Source of the DNA: Hydrogenophaga sp. Root209
Lineage (GTDB): Bacteria > Pseudomonadota > Gammaproteobacteria > Burkholderiales > Burkholderiaceae_C
DNA length: 64,000 bases
Direction: 5' to 3'
NCBI RefSeq assembly: GCF_001428625.1
Contig: NZ_LMIE01000003.1
Span: forward strand, 63,378-127,377
Made by a program: the position numbers and the translations under genes. Shown in pieces: positions 44,170-53,203 of this stretch; position 1 is the first letter of the stretch, and every line of letters begins with the position of its first letter. The notes under the pieces were generated by a model, which saw only the letters and a program-made list of their open reading frames with translations, did no database searches and had not been told where the DNA came from.

Positions 44170-44201
44170 GATCCGGTCTCCTGGTGTGTATGGGGGCGGC
44201 G

Positions 44202-45182
44202 TCAGACCACGAAGATCGACGAGCCGGTGGTCTTGCGCGACTCCAGGTCGCGGTGTGCCTGCGCCGCGTCTTCGAGCGCGTAGTGCTGGTGGATGTCGAT
44301 TCGGATGCGGCCGGCAGCCACGTGGCCGAACACCTCGGCGGCGAGTTCGGCCTTCTCGCGCGGGTCGGCGATGTAGTCGGCCAGCGCGGGGCGCGTGAGG
44401 TAGAGCGAGCCCTTCATGGCCAGCAGGTTGGGGTTGAAGCCGTCGATGGGTCCGCTGGCCGTGCCGACGCAGACCATGAGGCCGCGGCGTTTGAGCGCAT
44501 CGAGCGAGGCCATGAAGGTGGTCTTGCCCACGCTGTCGAACACCACGTCGGCGCCGCGGCCATCGGTGAGTTCACGCACACGCGCGGCCACGTCTTCGTG
44601 GCTGTAGTTGATGGTGTGGGTGCAGCCATGGGCCCGGGCCACCTCGGCTTTTTGATCGGTGGACACGGTGCCGATCACGTTGATGCCGAGCAGCCGTGCC
44701 CACTGCGACACGATCAGGCCCACGCCACCGGCCGCGGCGTGCAGCAGCAGCGTGTCGCCGGCCTTGAACGGGTGGATGCGGCGCATGAGGTAGGCCGACG
44801 TCAGGCCACGCATGGTCATGGCGGCGGCGGTCTCGAAGCCGATCGATTCGGGCAGCTGGATCAGCGGCGCGGCGGCGATCAGGCGCTCGGTGCTGTAGGC
44901 CCCCAGCGTGTTGAGAAAACCGGTGTAGGTGACGCGATCGCCCACCGACACCTGGGTCACGCCCTCGCCCACCGCCTGCACCACGCCGGCCGCTTCCACG
45001 CCCATGCCGGCGGGCAGCGGGACGGGATAGGTGCCGTTGCGGAAATAGGTGTCGGCGTAGTTGAGGCCGACCGCGACATGGCGCAGACGGACCTCGCCGG
45101 GGCCGGGTTCGCCCACGTCCACCTCTTCGAGGCGGAGCGCGTCCGGGCCGCCGGTTTCGTGGATGCGCACTGCTTTCGCCAT
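44202..45182 (-). CDS. NADPH:quinone oxidoreductase (zinc-free MDR family)
   Basis: A 326-residue medium-chain reductase. The N-terminus MAKAVRIHETGGPDALRL and the segment RHVAVGLNYADTYFRNG match the QOR/zeta-crystallin branch. The cofactor motif is LLHAAAGGVGLIVSQWA, and no zinc-ligand cysteines are present. It reduces quinones or enones with NADPH. The ATG at 45182 is preceded by AGGAGACA; a longer frame to 45272 would extend into the divergent regulator's control region. It is the first gene of the operon with TauD-like and BKACE genes, and is divergent from the AraC gene at 45343. Confidence 0.9.
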   Translation of the reverse strand: MAKAVRIHETGGPDALRLEEVDVGEPGPGEVRLRHVAVGLNYADTYFRNGTYPVPLPAGMGVEAAGVVQAVGEGVTQVSVGDRVTYTGFLNTLGAYSTERLIAAAPLIQLPESIGFETAAAMTMRGLTSAYLMRRIHPFKAGDTLLLHAAAGGVGLIVSQWARLLGINVIGTVSTDQKAEVARAHGCTHTINYSHEDVAARVRELTDGRGADVVFDSVGKTTFMASLDALKRRGLMVCVGTASGPIDGFNPNLLAMKGSLYLTRPALADYIADPREKAELAAEVFGHVAAGRIRIDIHQHYALEDAAQAHRDLESRKTTGSSIFVV

Positions 45183-45243
45183 GGTCTTGTCTCCTGTGTG
45201 GGGGCCCGTGAAAGGGCCGCTGTCGAGAGCTGCAATGTAGGGA

Positions 45244-45308
45244 TTTGCCCGCTCCGTCGCTGTGCATGGCACGCCATGGACTTATCATTTCGTGCCAACT
45301 CGGGCAAA
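45244..45308. promoter_or_regulatory. Inverted repeats in AraC/quinone-reductase divergent region
   Basis: TTTGCCCG (45244-45251) and CGGGCAAA (45301-45308) are exact reverse complements across a 49-base spacer, and CATGGC-AC-GCCATG (45265-45278) lies between. Both are in the 160-base gap between divergent genes. Paired distant half-sites suit an AraC-family regulator, but binding is inference. Confidence 0.4.
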
Positions 45309-45342
45309 CCCGAGCCCTTCAACGCAACCGGATGCCCCGCCG

Positions 45343-46359
45343 ATGCCGACCCTGGTGCGCGCCGCCGTACTCACCAACTTCACCGAGGTGGCACGGGAGC
45401 GTGGGCTCGATCCGCACGCGCTGCTGCGCAGCGTGGGCCTGTCGCACGCGCTGATCGACGACCCCGAGCTGCGCATTCCCGCCGAGGCCGCCGTGACCGT
45501 GCTGGAGCGCGCGGCGCAGGCCGGCAACTGCCTGGACTTCGGGCTGCGCATGGCCGAGTCGCGTCAGCTCTCGGACTTCGGCGTGATGAGCCTGCTCATC
45601 AGCCACCAGGCCACGCTGCGCGCAGCGCTCAACATCACCATCTCGCACCGCCATCTGCTCAACGACACGCTGGCGATGCAGATCGAGGACGCCGGCCCGA
45701 TGGTGATCGTGCGCGAGGAGGTGGTGGCGCAGGTGCCCGCGCGCCAGGCCAACGAGCTGGCCATCGGTGTGCTGTTCCGCATGTGCGCGGCGCTGCTGGG
45801 CTCGCGCTGGCGGCCGCACAGCGTCAACTTCAGCCACCAGGCGCCAGGCGACCTGCGGCTGCACAAGCGCCTGTTCGCCTGCCGGCTCGAGTTCGGCAGC
45901 GAGTTCAACGGCATCGTGATCCCCGCGGCCGACCTGGAGGCGCCCAACCCCGCGGCCGACCCGGTGATGGCCCGCTATGCGCAACGTTTTGTGGAGACGC
46001 TACTGCCGGTGAGCGATGCCTCCATGGTGCTGGAGGTGCGCAAGGCGGTGTACCTCATGCTGCCGGCCGGGCGCGCCACCATCGAATACGTGGCCCAGGG
46101 GCTGGGCCTGAGCGTGCGCACGCTGCAGCGCCAGCTCGACATGGCCGGCGTGAGTTTCAGCGACGTGCTGGGTGAGGTGAGGCGCGAACTGGCGCAGCGC
46201 TACATCGAGAACCCGCGCTACTCGATGGCCCGGGTGTCGGAACTGCTGGGCTACAGCACGCCGGGCTCGTTCACGCGCTGGTTCAGCGGGCAGTTCGGGA
46301 CCACGCCGCAGGCCGCGCGCCGCACCCACGAGGCCCGAGCCGCGTCCGCCTCAGGCTGA
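45343..46359 (+). CDS. AraC-family regulator with arabinose-binding-like N-domain
   Basis: A 338-residue regulator. The N-terminal half (LTNFTEVARERGLDPHALLR, DFGLRMAESRQLSDFGVMSL) is the domain found in OruR/VirF-type AraC proteins. The C-terminal AraC DNA-binding domain has two HTH motifs, the first around GLGLSVRTLQRQLDMAGVSF and the second around MARVSELLGYSTPGSFTRWF. It is divergent from the quinone reductase-TauD-BKACE operon, its probable target. The ATG at 45343 was chosen over an upstream frame start at 45262, which lies within the palindromic control region. Its last 9 bases overlap the next, convergent AraC gene. Confidence 0.91.
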   Translation: MPTLVRAAVLTNFTEVARERGLDPHALLRSVGLSHALIDDPELRIPAEAAVTVLERAAQAGNCLDFGLRMAESRQLSDFGVMSLLISHQATLRAALNITISHRHLLNDTLAMQIEDAGPMVIVREEVVAQVPARQANELAIGVLFRMCAALLGSRWRPHSVNFSHQAPGDLRLHKRLFACRLEFGSEFNGIVIPAADLEAPNPAADPVMARYAQRFVETLLPVSDASMVLEVRKAVYLMLPAGRATIEYVAQGLGLSVRTLQRQLDMAGVSFSDVLGEVRRELAQRYIENPRYSMARVSELLGYSTPGSFTRWFSGQFGTTPQAARRTHEARAASASG

Positions 46360-47373
46360 GCGCGCCGCCCGCTGCTGGCGCCAGCGCGTGACGCTGCTGC
46401 CGAAGGTGCTGCGAAACCAGTGCGAGAACGCCGCGGGTGAGGCAAAACCCAGCAGCGCGGCCACCTCGCTCAGGGGCAGGTCGCTGTCCTGCACCTGCCG
46501 CATCACCAGTTCCGAGCGCACCGACTGCAGCAGCTTGGCAAAGGTCTGGCCGTCGCGCGCGAGGTGGCGGTGGACGGTGCGGCGGTCCACCCTCAGGTGC
46601 TGCGCCACCTGCTGCGATGTGCAGCGCCCGCCGGGCAGCAGCGCCGCGATGAGCTGGCGCACCGTGGCCTGGGTTCCCTGGTGCTGGCCCGACAGCGCAC
46701 GGTCGAGATACTGCCGAGCGAACCGGGCCATCTCGGGATTGGCGCCCTGTTGCGGCGCCAGCAGGTCGGCCGCGTTGCAGACGATGCCGTTGAACTCGCT
46801 GTTGAAGTCCACCGTGGTCCCGAAGAACGCGCGGTGCGCGCCGGCATCGCGGGGCGGCCGGTGGTTGAAACACACGCGCACCGGCTTCCACTGGGGCCCC
46901 AGCAGCTCGCGCACGATGCGGTACATGACGCCCACCGCCAGTTCCATCGACTGCCGCGTGCTGGCGGCCTGCGCCACCAGGATCTCTTCACGGATCACCA
47001 GCAGGCTGCCATGCTCCTCGATCCGGGTGAGCAGCGAGGCATTGAGCAGGCGCAGGTATCGGCACAAGGTATCGAGCGCGGCGCGCGCCGTGGGCTCCTC
47101 CTTGAGCACCAGGCTGATCGGCCCGAGGTTGGAGAGCTGGCGCCGGCTGGCCAGGCGCAGCGCGAAATCCTCCACGCCGCTGGCTTGCGCGCTGTCTTCG
47201 AGCAGCGCGCGCACGGCCACCGTGCTCAGCGGGGTTTCAGGATCTTCCAGGCTGCGCTGCGAGAGCCCGGCATGGCGCAACATGGCCTTCGCGTCGAGCC
47301 CCACCGATTGCGCAAGATCGACATATCCAGCGAGGCTGGCACTGCGCACGACGGGCACGTAGGGGTAATCCAT
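46351..47373 (-). CDS. AraC-family regulator, paralogue of neighbour
   Basis: A 340-residue AraC regulator of the same architecture as the gene at 45343: N-terminal domain with LAQSVGLDAKAMLRHAGLSQ and LASRRQLSNLGPISL, then a C-terminal AraC domain (HLRVDRRTVHRHLARDGQTF, and LSEVAALLGFASPAAFSHWF). The two are tail to tail and recognisably related, so they probably arose by duplication of an ancestral regulator. It is divergent from the Bug-ligase-YeiH operon starting at 47514, across a 140-base gap, and so is the likely activator of it. Confidence 0.91.
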   Translation of the reverse strand: MDYPYVPVVRSASLAGYVDLAQSVGLDAKAMLRHAGLSQRSLEDPETPLSTVAVRALLEDSAQASGVEDFALRLASRRQLSNLGPISLVLKEEPTARAALDTLCRYLRLLNASLLTRIEEHGSLLVIREEILVAQAASTRQSMELAVGVMYRIVRELLGPQWKPVRVCFNHRPPRDAGAHRAFFGTTVDFNSEFNGIVCNAADLLAPQQGANPEMARFARQYLDRALSGQHQGTQATVRQLIAALLPGGRCTSQQVAQHLRVDRRTVHRHLARDGQTFAKLLQSVRSELVMRQVQDSDLPLSEVAALLGFASPAAFSHWFRSTFGSSVTRWRQQRAARSA

Positions 47374-47513
47374 GGGTGTCCCAAATTCGAAAATCGGTGT
47401 CTCACATTATCAAGCAGGGCGGGCGATCAAAACCTAGGATTCACCCCACGGTCAGGCCCCCAGACCGCAGTGGACACCTCCGCGGTCCACCCATCCAACG
47501 ACTGGAGACAGAC

Positions 47514-48494
47514 ATGACCCCATCCCTCTTCTCGCCGCTGCGCCGCACTGTGTGCGCAACCGCTCTTGCACTGGCCCTCCCGGCCGCGATGGCCTGGACC
47601 GACAAGCCCGTGCGCATGGTCGTGCCCGCACCGGCCGGCGGCACCATGGACGTGGTGGCCCGCATCGTGGCCGAACAGCTGCAGGCGGACATCGGTCAAC
47701 CGGTGGTGGTGGAAAACCGCGCCGGTGCCGGTGGTGCCATCGCGGTACAGGCCATGATCTCGGCGCCACCCGACGGCAACACCATCATGATGACGGCGAG
47801 CAACATCCTCACCGAAATCCCGCACGTGATGAAGACCGCCTTCGATCCGCTCAAGGACGTCAAGCCGGTTACCGCCATCGCCCGCGCCACCATGGTGATG
47901 ATCGGTGCGCCCAACCTGCCAGCCAAGGACCTCAAGGGCGTGATCGCGTGGGTCAAGGCCCATCCCGGCACGGTCAGCTTCGCCTCCTACAGCGCCGGCA
48001 CCAGTTCCCACTACGCCGGCATGATCCTCAACCAGAAGGCCGGGCTGGACATGCAGCACGTGCCCTTCGCCGGCTCGCCACCCGCGCTGGCCCAGGTGAT
48101 GGGCAACCAGATCCCGCTGATGTTTGACGGCATGGCCACGGCTCGCAACATGATCAACTCAGGCAAGGTGCAGGCCTACGGCGTTGCTTCAAAACAGCGT
48201 TCGCAGCACCTGCCCAACGTGCCCACGCTGGCCGAACTGGGCTATCCGGAGCTGGACTTCAGCAACTGGGTCGGCATCATCGTGTCCGCCAGCGTGCCCG
48301 CCGCCATGGTGGACAAGATCAACGCCGCCGTGGACAAGGCAGCTGCTTCGCCCAAGGTGCGCGACCGCCTGCTGGGCGCTGGCTTTGATGCCGGTGGCGA
48401 CGAGACGGCCGAACAGATGGCCCGGTCGCTGCGTGCCGACTTCGAGCGCAACGCCACGATCGTCAAGACCTTCGACATCAAGCTCACCCAGTGA
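47514..48494 (+). CDS. Bug/TctC-family periplasmic solute-binding protein
   Basis: A 326-residue binding protein with a Sec signal peptide (about 1-26, ALALALPAAMAW). Signatures are VRMVVPAPAGGTMDVVARIV and VVVENRAGAGGAIAVQAM. The start at 47514 has TGGAGA nine bases upstream, and an upstream in-frame opening lacks a signal sequence. It is the first gene of an operon with a signal-peptide remnant, an acyl-CoA ligase and a YeiH-type exporter, so it probably delivers a carboxylic acid that the ligase activates. No TctA/TctB genes are adjacent. Confidence 0.9.
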   Translation: MTPSLFSPLRRTVCATALALALPAAMAWTDKPVRMVVPAPAGGTMDVVARIVAEQLQADIGQPVVVENRAGAGGAIAVQAMISAPPDGNTIMMTASNILTEIPHVMKTAFDPLKDVKPVTAIARATMVMIGAPNLPAKDLKGVIAWVKAHPGTVSFASYSAGTSSHYAGMILNQKAGLDMQHVPFAGSPPALAQVMGNQIPLMFDGMATARNMINSGKVQAYGVASKQRSQHLPNVPTLAELGYPELDFSNWVGIIVSASVPAAMVDKINAAVDKAAASPKVRDRLLGAGFDAGGDETAEQMARSLRADFERNATIVKTFDIKLTQ

Positions 48495-48627
48495 TGCAAC
48501 GCCGCGGTTCGTGCCTTGCGAACCGCGGCCCTTCTTTCCGTTCCCGCTCCCTTCCTGGGCCGCAGTCACGCTGGCCAGGACCTGTCGCGTTCCGACCCTC
48601 CGCGCCCAGTTCACCTGAAGACATCCG

Positions 48628-48741
48628 ATGAAAGCCTCCGTCAAATCGACCTTGCGCCGCCGTTCCATGGCGGTCTTGCGCACCACCTGCCTGACCACCG
48701 CCCTGGCGCTGGGCGCCGCGAACCGGGCCACGGCATCATGA
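48628..48741 (+). pseudogene. Signal-peptide-only frame, remnant of a Bug gene
   Basis: A 37-codon frame encodes a basic N-region (MKASVKSTLRRRSMAVLRTT), a hydrophobic core (CLTTALALGAA) and a short polar end (NRATAS), then stops. It looks like a complete export signal with no mature protein. TGA overlaps the ATG of the acyl-CoA ligase as ATGA. A second Bug gene whose body was deleted is the simplest origin, since another Bug gene is 134 bases upstream. If still translated it would couple ligase translation. Confidence 0.6.
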
Positions 48742-50390
48742 ACGGCCTCATGATGGATCAGCCGCTGCTGATCTCGACTCTGCTGCGCCACGCCGAGCGC
48801 CACCACGGCACGCAGGAGGTGGTGTCGCGCCGCGTCGAGGGCGACATCCACCGCTGCACCTATGTCGAGCTGGCTGCGCGATCGCGCCGCATGGCCCGGG
48901 CCATGGCCGCGCTCGGCGTGGCCGCAGGCCAGCGCGTTGGCACCCTCGCCTGGAATGGCTACCGCCACCTGGAGCTGTACTACGCGGTTTCGGGTTCGGG
49001 CGCGGTGCTGCACACGCTCAACCCGCGCCTGCACGCCGACCAGCTGGCCTGGATCGCCGACCACGCCGAAGACCAGGTGCTGTGCTTCGACAAGACCTTT
49101 CTTCCCCTGGTGGAGTCGGTGGCGCAGCGCCTGACCACGGTCAGGCATTTCGTGCTCATGGTCGACCACGACCACATGCCGGCATCCACCGCCATCCCGG
49201 GCTTGCTCTGCTACGAAGACCTGATCGATGGCCAGGCGGACGATGGCTTCGAATGGCCCGCGTTCGACGAGAACACGGCGTCCAGCCTGTGCTACACCAG
49301 CGGCACCACCGGCCACCCCAAGGGCGTGCTCTACAGCCACCGCTCGACCGTGCTGCACACCTTCGCCTCGGCCCTGCCCGATGCGCTCAACCTCGGTGCA
49401 CGCGACGTGATCCTGCCGGTGGTGCCGATGTTCCACGTCAACGCCTGGGGCCTGCCGTATTCGGCCTGCATGGTCGGCGCCAAGCTGGTGCTGCCCGGAC
49501 CGGGGCTGGGCGGCAAGAGCCTGCACGAACTGTTCGAGACCGAGGGCGTGACCCTCTCGGCCGGTGTGCCCACGGTGTGGCAGGGCCTGCTGGCGCACGT
49601 GCAGAGCCAGGGCCTGACGTTCAGCACCATGCGCCGCACCGTCATCGGCGGCTCGGCCTGCCCCCCGGCCATGATGGAAGCCTTCGAGGACACGCACGGT
49701 GTGCAGGTGATCCACGCCTGGGGCATGACCGAGCTCAGCCCCATCGGCACGGTCGGCATCCTCAAGGGCCACCAGCAAGACCTGCCGCGCGAGCAGCGGC
49801 GCACCATCCAGGCCAAGCAGGGCCGCGGCGTCTTCGGGATCGACATGAAGATCGTCGGTGACGACGGCGAAGAACTGCCCTGGGATGGCCGCGCCAGCGG
49901 CGAGCTGCTGGTGCGCGGTGCCTGGGTGGTCGATCGCTACTTGAAGGCAGACCACGATGGCCAGCCCGGCCCGCTCGTGCACAGGAACGGTCAGGGCTGG
50001 TTCCCCACCGGCGACGTGGCCACCGTCGACGCCGACGGCTTCATGCAGATCACCGACCGAGCCAAGGACGTGATCAAGTCGGGCGGTGAGTGGATCGGTT
50101 CGATCGACCTCGAGAACATCGCCATGGCGCACCCGGCCGTGGCCATGGCCGCCTGCATTGCCGCGCGCCATCCCAAGTGGGACGAACGCCCCCTGCTGGT
50201 GGTGGTGCGCAAGCCCGACGCGAGCCTGGAGCGCGACGAACTGCTGGCCTTCTTTGAAGGCAAGATCGCCAAATGGTGGACCCCGGACGACGTGGTGTTC
50301 GTCGACGCCATCCCGCTGGGCGCCACAGGCAAGATGCTCAAGAACCGTCTGCGCGAACAGCACGGCGGGCATCTGCTTCACAAGGACTGA
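48738..50390 (+). CDS. Acyl-CoA synthetase / AMP-dependent ligase
   Basis: A 550-residue member of the ANL adenylate-forming superfamily. It would activate a carboxylic acid with ATP to an acyl-AMP and then to the acyl-CoA. The phosphate loop is [11 protein letters not shown] at about 186-196, the aromatic/acid motif is [13 protein letters not shown], the hinge region follows [20 protein letters not shown], and the catalytic lysine is in [12 protein letters not shown] near 529-540. This is close to the medium/long-chain fatty acyl or aryl-acid group. The ATG at 48738 overlaps the remnant frame; the next in-frame ATGs at 48750 and 48753 are alternatives. Confidence 0.88.
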   Translation: MNGLMMDQPLLISTLLRHAERHHGTQEVVSRRVEGDIHRCTYVELAARSRRMARAMAALGVAAGQRVGTLAWNGYRHLELYYAVSGSGAVLHTLNPRLHADQLAWIADHAEDQVLCFDKTFLPLVESVAQRLTTVRHFVLMVDHDHMPASTAIPGLLCYEDLIDGQADDGFEWPAFDENTASSLCYTSGTTGHPKGVLYSHRSTVLHTFASALPDALNLGARDVILPVVPMFHVNAWGLPYSACMVGAKLVLPGPGLGGKSLHELFETEGVTLSAGVPTVWQGLLAHVQSQGLTFSTMRRTVIGGSACPPAMMEAFEDTHGVQVIHAWGMTELSPIGTVGILKGHQQDLPREQRRTIQAKQGRGVFGIDMKIVGDDGEELPWDGRASGELLVRGAWVVDRYLKADHDGQPGPLVHRNGQGWFPTGDVATVDADGFMQITDRAKDVIKSGGEWIGSIDLENIAMAHPAVAMAACIAARHPKWDERPLLVVVRKPDASLERDELLAFFEGKIAKWWTPDDVVFVDAIPLGATGKMLKNRLREQHGGHLLHKD

Positions 50391-50392
50391 CC

Positions 50393-51406
50393 ATGCACAA
50401 GCTCCAGGCCCAGGCGGCTCTCTGGTTTCCAGGCCTGCTGATTTGTGGCATCGCGGCCATCGCTGCCATGTTCCTGGGTGCGCACTATGGCGCGCCGGTG
50501 ATGCTGTTTGCGCTGCTGCTGGGCATGGCGCTGAACTTCCTGTCACAGGAGGGCCGCAGCGCGCCGGGCATCGACCTGGCCGCCCGGCAGGTGCTGCGCC
50601 TGGGCGTGGCCCTGCTGGGCCTGCGCATCACCACGGCCCAGGTGATGTCGCTGGGCTGGGAGCCGGTGGCCATGGTGGTGCTGGCGGTGGTGCTGACCAT
50701 CGTTGTGGGCATCGTGCTGGCCAAACTGCTGGGGTTTCAGATGTTCTTCGGTCTGCTCACCGGCGGGGCGGTTGCCATCTGCGGCGCCTCGGCTGCGCTG
50801 GCACTGGCCGCGGCCATGCCCGCACACCCGCAAAAGGAACGAGCCACCCTGTTCACCGTGATCGGCGTGAGCACGCTCTCCACCCTGGCCATGGTGCTTT
50901 ACCCGATGATCACGCGCGCGCTGGGCATGGAGCCTGTGGCCGCTGGCCACTTCATCGGCGGCACCATCCACGACGTGGCGCAGGTGGTGGGCGCGGGCTA
51001 CAGCCTTTCGCACGAGGCCGGCGATGCGGCCACCCTCATCAAGCTCATGCGCGTGGCCATGCTGCTGCCCGTGATAGCGCTGGCCTCCTGGCTGACGCAA
51101 CGCCATCTGGTGGCCCAGGGAGACGCCGCGGCCATGGGCCCGCGCCCGCCGCTCTTGCCCTGGTTTGCCGTGGCGTTTGCGCTGCTGGTGCTGATCAACA
51201 GCACCGGCTGGCTGCCTGAGCGCGTGGTGCAAACCGGTCAGGGCTTGTCGCAGATCTGCCTGGTGGCGGCCATGGCGGCCATCGGCATGAAGACGCACCT
51301 GAAAGACATCCTCACCGTGGGATGGAAGCCCGTGGCCCTGATGGTGGCTGAAACCGCCTTTCTGGCGGCTCTGTTCTACGGCATGCTGGTCGTGCAAGGC
51401 GCCTGA
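50393..51406 (+). CDS. YeiH-family putative sulfate exporter (UPF0324)
   Basis: A 337-residue inner-membrane protein with about ten hydrophobic segments. The YeiH family signature is seen in ALLLGMALNFL, GVALLGLRITTAQVMSLGW, GGAVAICGASAALALAAAMP and FIGGTIHDVAQVVGAG. The family is proposed to export sulfate or related anions, but few members have been tested. It starts two bases after the ligase stop, so it belongs to the Bug-ligase operon. Why an anion exporter joins a CoA-ligase unit is unclear; removal of sulfite or sulfate from a sulfonated substrate is one option. Confidence 0.85.
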   Translation: MHKLQAQAALWFPGLLICGIAAIAAMFLGAHYGAPVMLFALLLGMALNFLSQEGRSAPGIDLAARQVLRLGVALLGLRITTAQVMSLGWEPVAMVVLAVVLTIVVGIVLAKLLGFQMFFGLLTGGAVAICGASAALALAAAMPAHPQKERATLFTVIGVSTLSTLAMVLYPMITRALGMEPVAAGHFIGGTIHDVAQVVGAGYSLSHEAGDAATLIKLMRVAMLLPVIALASWLTQRHLVAQGDAAAMGPRPPLLPWFAVAFALLVLINSTGWLPERVVQTGQGLSQICLVAAMAAIGMKTHLKDILTVGWKPVALMVAETAFLAALFYGMLVVQGA

Positions 51407-51417
51407 GCCACGCAGAA

Positions 51418-51687
51418 TCAGCACGCTGAGGCCGGTTCGCGCTCGACCTGATCGAGCAGGCGGACGCTGCCCTCGCGCAGTTCGTTGCCCGTTGAATTGC
51501 GAGCGCTCGGACGCTCGTAAGCGAACTCGGCCACACCCTGGATAACGTCCCGCGAGGCGACCAGGAAAGACGGCCGCGACACAGTCGTCTCATTTGCGCA
51601 AAGACGGTTTGAGTTCGCTGGCCAGGCGGGTGTGCCCGTCTCAGGCTCGATGCCCACCGCGGCGAGGTTCGAAACAAGTGCATTCAC
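51418..51687 (-). CDS. Doubtful 89-residue open frame
   Basis: This GTG-started frame (ASRDVIQGVAEFAYERPSAR in its middle) is the only continuous frame in the 409-base gap between the YeiH and gdhA genes. I do not recognise it. It has a weaker third-position G/C bias than its neighbours and no clear ribosome-binding site; a CAAGTG-CATT-CACTTG palindrome (51674-51689) covers its start. It may be a decayed gene or chance. The rest of the gap, 51688-51815, holds the gdhA promoter, with a -10-like CATAAT shortly before the start. Confidence 0.25.
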   Translation of the reverse strand: MNALVSNLAAVGIEPETGTPAWPANSNRLCANETTVSRPSFLVASRDVIQGVAEFAYERPSARNSTGNELREGSVRLLDQVEREPASAC

Positions 51688-51815
51688 TTGCTGGCGTCAC
51701 CTGTGGGCCGCTGATGCGCGACCGACTTGGGCGGAAAAATGCACCAATCTGAGACGCTCCTACCAGCCTGATGCGGTTTGCGCATAATCTCATGCACAGT
51801 TTTGGAGCACGATAG

Positions 51816-53159
51816 ATGAAATACGCCTCAGCGCAACACTTCCTTGAAGACGTCACCCGGCGCAACCCTGACCAAACCGAATTCCACCAAGCCGTCTCTG
51901 AAGTGATGGTGAGCCTCTGGCCCTACATCCAGAAACACCCCAAATACGCCGAACAAGGCCTTCTCGACCGGCTTGTGGAGCCCGAGCGCGTGGTGATGTT
52001 CCGCATCTCCTGGGTCAACGACCACGGCGATGTGCAGGTCAACCGGGGCTACCGCATCCAGCACAGCTCGGCCATCGGCCCCTACAAGGGCGGCATGCGT
52101 TTCCATCCTTCGGTCAATCTGTCGATCCTGAAATTCCTAGCGTTCGAACAGACCTTCAAGAATGCGCTGACCACCCTGCCCATGGGCGGCGGCAAAGGCG
52201 GTTCCGACTTCGACCCCAAAGGCAAGAGTCCGGGCGAGATCATGCGCTTTTGCCAGGCTTTGGTGAGCGAGTTGTTTCGCCATGTCGGGGCCGACACCGA
52301 CGTGCCGGCAGGCGACATTGGCGTGGGCGGCCGTGAAGTCGGCTTCATGGCGGGGATGATGAAGAAGCTCAGCAACCGCTCGGACTGCGTGTTCACTGGC
52401 AAGGGCTTGTCTTTCGGCGGCTCGCTGGTGCGACCTGAGGCCACTGGCTACGGCACGGTGTACTTTGCTCAGGAAATGCTCAAGCAGCAGGGCCGCAGTT
52501 TCGACGGCTTGCGCGTGAGCGTGTCGGGCTCGGGCAACGTGGCCCAGTACGCGGTGGAAAAAGCCATGGCGCTGGGCGCCAAGGTGGTCACCGTGTCCGA
52601 TTCGAGCGGCACAGTGATCGACGAAGACGGCTTCACCCCGGAAAAACTGGCCGAGCTGATGGAAGTGAAGAACCACCTGTACGGGCGCGTGAGCGAATAC
52701 GCCACCCGAACGAAGAGCCGATTCGAGGCCGGGGTACGCCCCTGGGCCGTTGCAGTGGACGTGGCGCTGCCTTGCGCGACCCAGAACGAACTCGACGCAA
52801 ACGATGCCGACACGCTCATCAGGAACGGCGTGATCTGCGTGGCCGAAGGCGCCAACATGCCGACCACCATGGACGCTGTGGAGCGCTTTGAAGCGGCGGG
52901 CGTGCTGTATGCGCCCGGCAAGGCCAGCAACGCCGGAGGCGTGGCAACCTCGGGCCTTGAGATGAGCCAGAACGCAATGCGCCTGTCCTGGCCGCGCGTC
53001 GAGGTCGACGAACGCCTTCACACCATCATGGTGGGCATCCACGAGGCGTGCCGGCTGCACGGCCGCCGTGCCGATGGCTCGGTGAGCTACGTGGACGGCG
53101 CGAACATCGCCGGTTTCGTCAAGGTGGCCGACGCCATGCTCGCGCAGGGCGTGGTCTGA
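51816..53159 (+). CDS. gdhA: NADP-specific glutamate dehydrogenase
   Basis: A 447-residue hexameric enzyme that makes glutamate from 2-oxoglutarate, ammonia and NADPH. Substrate-site segments are IGPYKGGMRFHPSVN and LPMGGGKGGSDFDPKGKS, with the catalytic Asp in DTDVPAGDIGVGGREVG. The dinucleotide fold contains VSGSGNVAQYAVEKA, and the C-terminal APGKASNAGGVATSGLEMSQ is diagnostic of the bacterial 450-residue class. The length is exact for GdhA. It is monocistronic: the upstream gap carries its promoter, and decayed transposon sequence follows. Ammonium or carbon control is expected but not visible. Confidence 0.96.
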   Translation: MKYASAQHFLEDVTRRNPDQTEFHQAVSEVMVSLWPYIQKHPKYAEQGLLDRLVEPERVVMFRISWVNDHGDVQVNRGYRIQHSSAIGPYKGGMRFHPSVNLSILKFLAFEQTFKNALTTLPMGGGKGGSDFDPKGKSPGEIMRFCQALVSELFRHVGADTDVPAGDIGVGGREVGFMAGMMKKLSNRSDCVFTGKGLSFGGSLVRPEATGYGTVYFAQEMLKQQGRSFDGLRVSVSGSGNVAQYAVEKAMALGAKVVTVSDSSGTVIDEDGFTPEKLAELMEVKNHLYGRVSEYATRTKSRFEAGVRPWAVAVDVALPCATQNELDANDADTLIRNGVICVAEGANMPTTMDAVERFEAAGVLYAPGKASNAGGVATSGLEMSQNAMRLSWPRVEVDERLHTIMVGIHEACRLHGRRADGSVSYVDGANIAGFVKVADAMLAQGVV

Positions 53160-53203
53160 AGCGACACCCGGCGACGCGGCCAGAAGGGTGACGCTGGTGT
53201 GAA

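Noticed and set aside
45183-45342. Possible extended N-terminus of the AraC regulator and quinone reductase into the gap
   Set aside because: In-frame extensions would cover palindromic control sequence and lack family similarity; shorter starts were used.
51674-51689. CAAGTG-CATT-CACTTG palindrome
   Set aside because: Perfect but short and isolated; no adjacent promoter or regulator supports it as an operator, so it is mentioned only with the doubtful frame there.
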